Shown here: positions 62,062 through 64,000 of the stretch, in pieces | How positions within the stretch are numbered: the stretch's first letter is position 1 | How the letters are laid out: the number at the start of each line of letters is the position of its first letter | Source: CAMDKS01 sp964402975 | Lineage (GTDB): Bacteria; Bdellovibrionota_B; Oligoflexia; Oligoflexales; RGVZ01 | NCBI GenBank assembly: GCA_964402975.1 | Contig: CAYOEM010000008.1 | Span: 1 to 64,000, forward strand | Reading direction: 5' to 3' | DNA length: 64,000 bases | The notes under the pieces: model-generated | The model's input: the letters and a program-made list of their open reading frames with translations, nothing else | Databases searched by the model: none | Told to the model about the DNA's origin: nothing | Made by a program: the position numbers and the translations under genes

Positions 62062-62391
62062 TCAGACTTCCTTGACACGCAGAGTAACATGCGACATCCG
62101 CTTCTTAACGGGTGTTGCACGACCTTGCGCGCGAGGAATGAAGCGCCGGAGGGCCGGCCCCATATCTACAGTCACTTCCGTAATATGTAGACGATCCACA
62201 TCAATTGTCGCCCTGTCGGAGGCATTGCTAATTGCTGACTTCAAAACCTTCGACAGTATGCGAGCGCCTTTTTTGTTCGTAAGCTGCAGTGTGTCCATTG
62301 CGAGCTGAACCTGCTTACCCCTAACCAAATCGGCCACGAGACGCAGTTTGCGCGGAGAGATTCGAACATTTTTTAGTATTGCCTGATACAT
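62062..62391 (-). CDS. rplV: 50S ribosomal protein L22
   Basis: 109 residues. RISPRKLRLVADLVRGKQV near the start and GPALRRFIPRAQGRATPVK, the hairpin that reaches the exit tunnel. It follows rpsS by 19 bp. Confidence 0.98.
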   Translation of the reverse strand: MYQAILKNVRISPRKLRLVADLVRGKQVQLAMDTLQLTNKKGARILSKVLKSAISNASDRATIDVDRLHITEVTVDMGPALRRFIPRAQGRATPVKKRMSHVTLRVKEV

Positions 62392-62410
62392 AAGTTCTGC
62401 CTTCTATCAA

Positions 62411-62683
62411 TTAGACTTTAGGAGCTTTTTTGTCCTCACCGTGACCATGGAAGGTCCGGGTAGGGGCAAATTCGCCAAATTTGTGACCGACCATATGCTC
62501 GGTAACAGGAACCGTTACAAACTTGTTGCCGTTGTGAACGGCAAACGTCACGCCTACAAACTCCGGCAAAATCGTAGAGCGGCGGCTCCATGTTTTGACA
62601 GGTTTTTTATCTTTCTTAGCCTGTTCTGCTTTTTTGAACAGGTAACCATCAGCAAAAGGACCCTTTTTTAATGATCTAGCCAC
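62411..62683 (-). CDS. rpsS: 30S ribosomal protein S19
   Basis: 90 residues. ARSLKKGPFADGYLFKKAE, WSRRSTILPEFVGVTFAVHN and GHKFGEFAPTRTFHGHG are family motifs. It sits in the 30S head with S13. It follows rplB by 16 bp. Confidence 0.98.
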   Translation of the reverse strand: MARSLKKGPFADGYLFKKAEQAKKDKKPVKTWSRRSTILPEFVGVTFAVHNGNKFVTVPVTEHMVGHKFGEFAPTRTFHGHGEDKKAPKV

Positions 62684-62699
62684 GTGCGAACCCCTCCTA

Positions 62700-63527
62700 T
62701 TACTTCACGCGACGATCGCGAAGAATATTTTTCGCGGTTCGCTTGTTTTTACGAGTTTTGTAACCCTTGGTTGGTTGCGCCCAAGGTGACACTGGGTGCT
62801 TACCACCCTTACCACGACCCTCACCACCACCGTGCGGATGGTCAACAGGGTTCATTGTACAACCGCGAACGGTTGGACGAATACCAAGCCATCTGCTTCT
62901 ACCAGCTTTACCGATTGTTTCATTGAAGTGATCTGGGTTACCCACCTGACCAATCGACGCAAAACAGTTCTCAGGAACACGGCGCATTTCACCGCTTGGC
63001 ATACGAAGCTGTGCAAATCCATCCACACGCCCCATCAACTGAGCAAAGACTCCAGCCGATCTTGCCATCTGTCCGCCCTTACCGGGACGCATCTCGATGT
63101 TATGAACAAACGTTCCGACGGGAACATTGCTCAGTGGCATGGCATTACCAACTTTTACGTCGGCAGTCTTCGAGCTGACGACTTGATCACCCTTGGAAAG
63201 CCCGTTTGGACAAAGGATGTAGCGACGGTCACCGTCTGCGTACAAAATCCTCGCCAAGAATGCGCTTCTATTTGGATCGTACTCAACGTATTCGACCTTG
63301 CCTACGACATCGAGCTTGTCTCGACGCCAGTCGATCACACGGTAATGCCGACGAGCTCCACCACCTTGATGGCGAATCGTGATGCGGCCAGTGTTGTTAC
63401 GGCCGGAGTGCTCCTGCATACTCTCAAGGGCAGTTTGGAGCGGCTTGACTTTGTCCAGCTTGGAGAAGTCAACAACGGAGGCGCCACGACGCCCTGGGGT
63501 TGTTGGTTTATATTGCTTGATTGCCAT
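62700..63527 (-). CDS. rplB: 50S ribosomal protein L2
   Basis: 275 residues. IKQYKPTTPGRRGASVVDF start, NNTGRITIRHQGGGARRHYR, and the active-site-near MNPVDHPHGGGEGRGKGGK. It is needed for subunit joining and peptidyl transfer. It follows rplW by 30 bp. Confidence 0.98.
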   Translation of the reverse strand: MAIKQYKPTTPGRRGASVVDFSKLDKVKPLQTALESMQEHSGRNNTGRITIRHQGGGARRHYRVIDWRRDKLDVVGKVEYVEYDPNRSAFLARILYADGDRRYILCPNGLSKGDQVVSSKTADVKVGNAMPLSNVPVGTFVHNIEMRPGKGGQMARSAGVFAQLMGRVDGFAQLRMPSGEMRRVPENCFASIGQVGNPDHFNETIGKAGRSRWLGIRPTVRGCTMNPVDHPHGGGEGRGKGGKHPVSPWAQPTKGYKTRKNKRTAKNILRDRRVK

Positions 63528-63557
63528 TTCTGATTTTCCTTATCAGCTTGGTTCTGG

Positions 63558-63845
63558 TTATTGCTCTTCAAAGAGTGGAAGTTTTGCACCCTCAGCAAGG
63601 GTGACCACTGCCTTCTTCATTTTGCTAGTCATCGAAACATGATTTCCACGGCGAACGACCTTACCGCGAGTAATCAACGTCTGAACAGCCTTCACCTTCA
63701 CACCGTAGATCGACTCAATCGCAGAGCGAACGCTAGTCTTGGTTGCGCGCAGATCAACATGGAACGTGTACTGGTTTTGATTTTCACGAACCAACGTGCT
63801 CTTCTCTGATAGAACCGGCTTTGAGAGTACTGTAAAAGGATTCAT
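63558..63845 (-). CDS. rplW: 50S ribosomal protein L23
   Basis: 95 residues. PVLSEKSTLVRENQNQYTF and VKVKAVQTLITRGKVVRRG fit L23, the main ribosome docking site for trigger factor at the tunnel exit. Its ATG shares one base with the rplD stop (TAATG), so the two are coupled. Confidence 0.97.
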   Translation of the reverse strand: MNPFTVLSKPVLSEKSTLVRENQNQYTFHVDLRATKTSVRSAIESIYGVKVKAVQTLITRGKVVRRGNHVSMTSKMKKAVVTLAEGAKLPLFEEQ

Positions 63846-64000
63846 TATTTACCCCCTTGGAAGCGCTGTTGGAGAGCATTTAACCCCGTCTCGCTAATCA
63901 CGAAATTTTCATATCTCAGAACATGCTCGGCATTCACCTCTGACGGAGCAACGCATGCTGCGCCGTGGATGTTGCGAGTTGAACGGAAGAGAAGATCATC
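63845..64000 (-). CDS. rplD: 50S ribosomal protein L4, C-terminal part
   Basis: The last 51 residues are visible; the gene runs off the right edge of the window. STRNIHGAACVAPSEVNAEH then VLRYENFVISETGLNALQQ correspond to the L4 C-terminus. L4 is a tunnel protein and, in E. coli, the autogenous repressor of the S10 operon. rplC and rpsJ should lie further upstream. Confidence 0.93.
   Translation of the reverse strand, partial: DDLLFRSTRNIHGAACVAPSEVNAEHVLRYENFVISETGLNALQQRFQGGK

Noticed and set aside
62796..63533. 245-residue plus-strand ORF opposite rplB
   Set aside because: Antisense shadow of a highly conserved ribosomal protein gene; its translation has no protein-like pattern.
1..64000. 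CRISPR arrays, insertion sequences, prophage or integrase genes
   Set aside because: No regularly spaced repeats, transposase motifs or attachment-site duplications next to the two tRNA genes were seen.

Overview
This window comes from a Gram-negative bacterium. It carries LPS genes (kdsA, an lptG-family permease), lipoprotein signals, periplasmic parvulins, a secreted beta-barrel-like protein, the type IV pilus motor genes pilB/pilT/pilC and ihfA. A GldA/GldF/GldG-like ABC cluster followed by a DUF4340 protein, a secreted M14 carboxypeptidase and the general gene layout suggest the former Deltaproteobacteria, perhaps Bdellovibrionota/Oligoflexia. That placement is an inference from gene content; no marker tree could be run. 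The sequence is a draft: three runs of exactly 100 N (26097-26196, 37245-37344, 50068-50167) each interrupt one gene.

Layout. 1-8516 is mostly minus strand: a small ORF pair flanking cyoE (heme O synthase), a lipoprotein Slt-type transglycosylase, a secreted unknown protein, holA, ppx and ribF. 8646-14283 mixes a membrane-anchored unknown, aroE, a secreted M14 carboxypeptidase, queG, kdsA, tRNA-Phe(GAA), secG and tRNA-Leu(GAG). 14304-22124 holds a YkgJ-type cysteine protein, a VTT-family membrane protein with a zinc-ribbon protein, pilB-pilT-pilC, two overlapping unknown genes, a PduO-type corrinoid adenosyltransferase and ihfA. 22134-22603 is the only long intergenic stretch (470 bp). 22604-27131 is the Gld-like ABC operon. 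27175-34598 encodes exactly the seven membrane subunits of complex I (nuoA,H,J,K,L,M,N) and none of the hydrophilic ones. 34671-38980 has gpsA, cinA, a lipoprotein with a heme-type CxxCH motif and a nitronate monooxygenase-like enzyme.

39241-42416 is the most unusual part: a two-gene operon for DNA topoisomerase VI (top6B-top6A), an archaeal/plant-type type IIB topoisomerase that is rare in bacteria. Its B subunit carries an acidic then lysine/alanine-rich, histone-H1-like tail. A strong bidirectional terminator closes the operon. 42482-50821 holds a beta-barrel-like protein, a HIT hydrolase, an mfd-PpiC-SurA-like operon, lptG and a small lipoprotein.

51035-64000 is the S10-spc-alpha ribosomal protein cluster on the minus strand (rplD partial through rplQ, with secY, adk, infA and rpoA). 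rplX (L24) is missing from its usual place between rplN and rplE, and map is missing between adk and infA. S4, S14, L36 and adenylate kinase are all zinc-binding forms.

Limits: names come from motif recognition by eye; no database search, structure prediction or alignment was run. Start codons were moved from the longest ORF where a ribosome binding site, signal peptide or family length pointed to an internal start, and each such move is explained.
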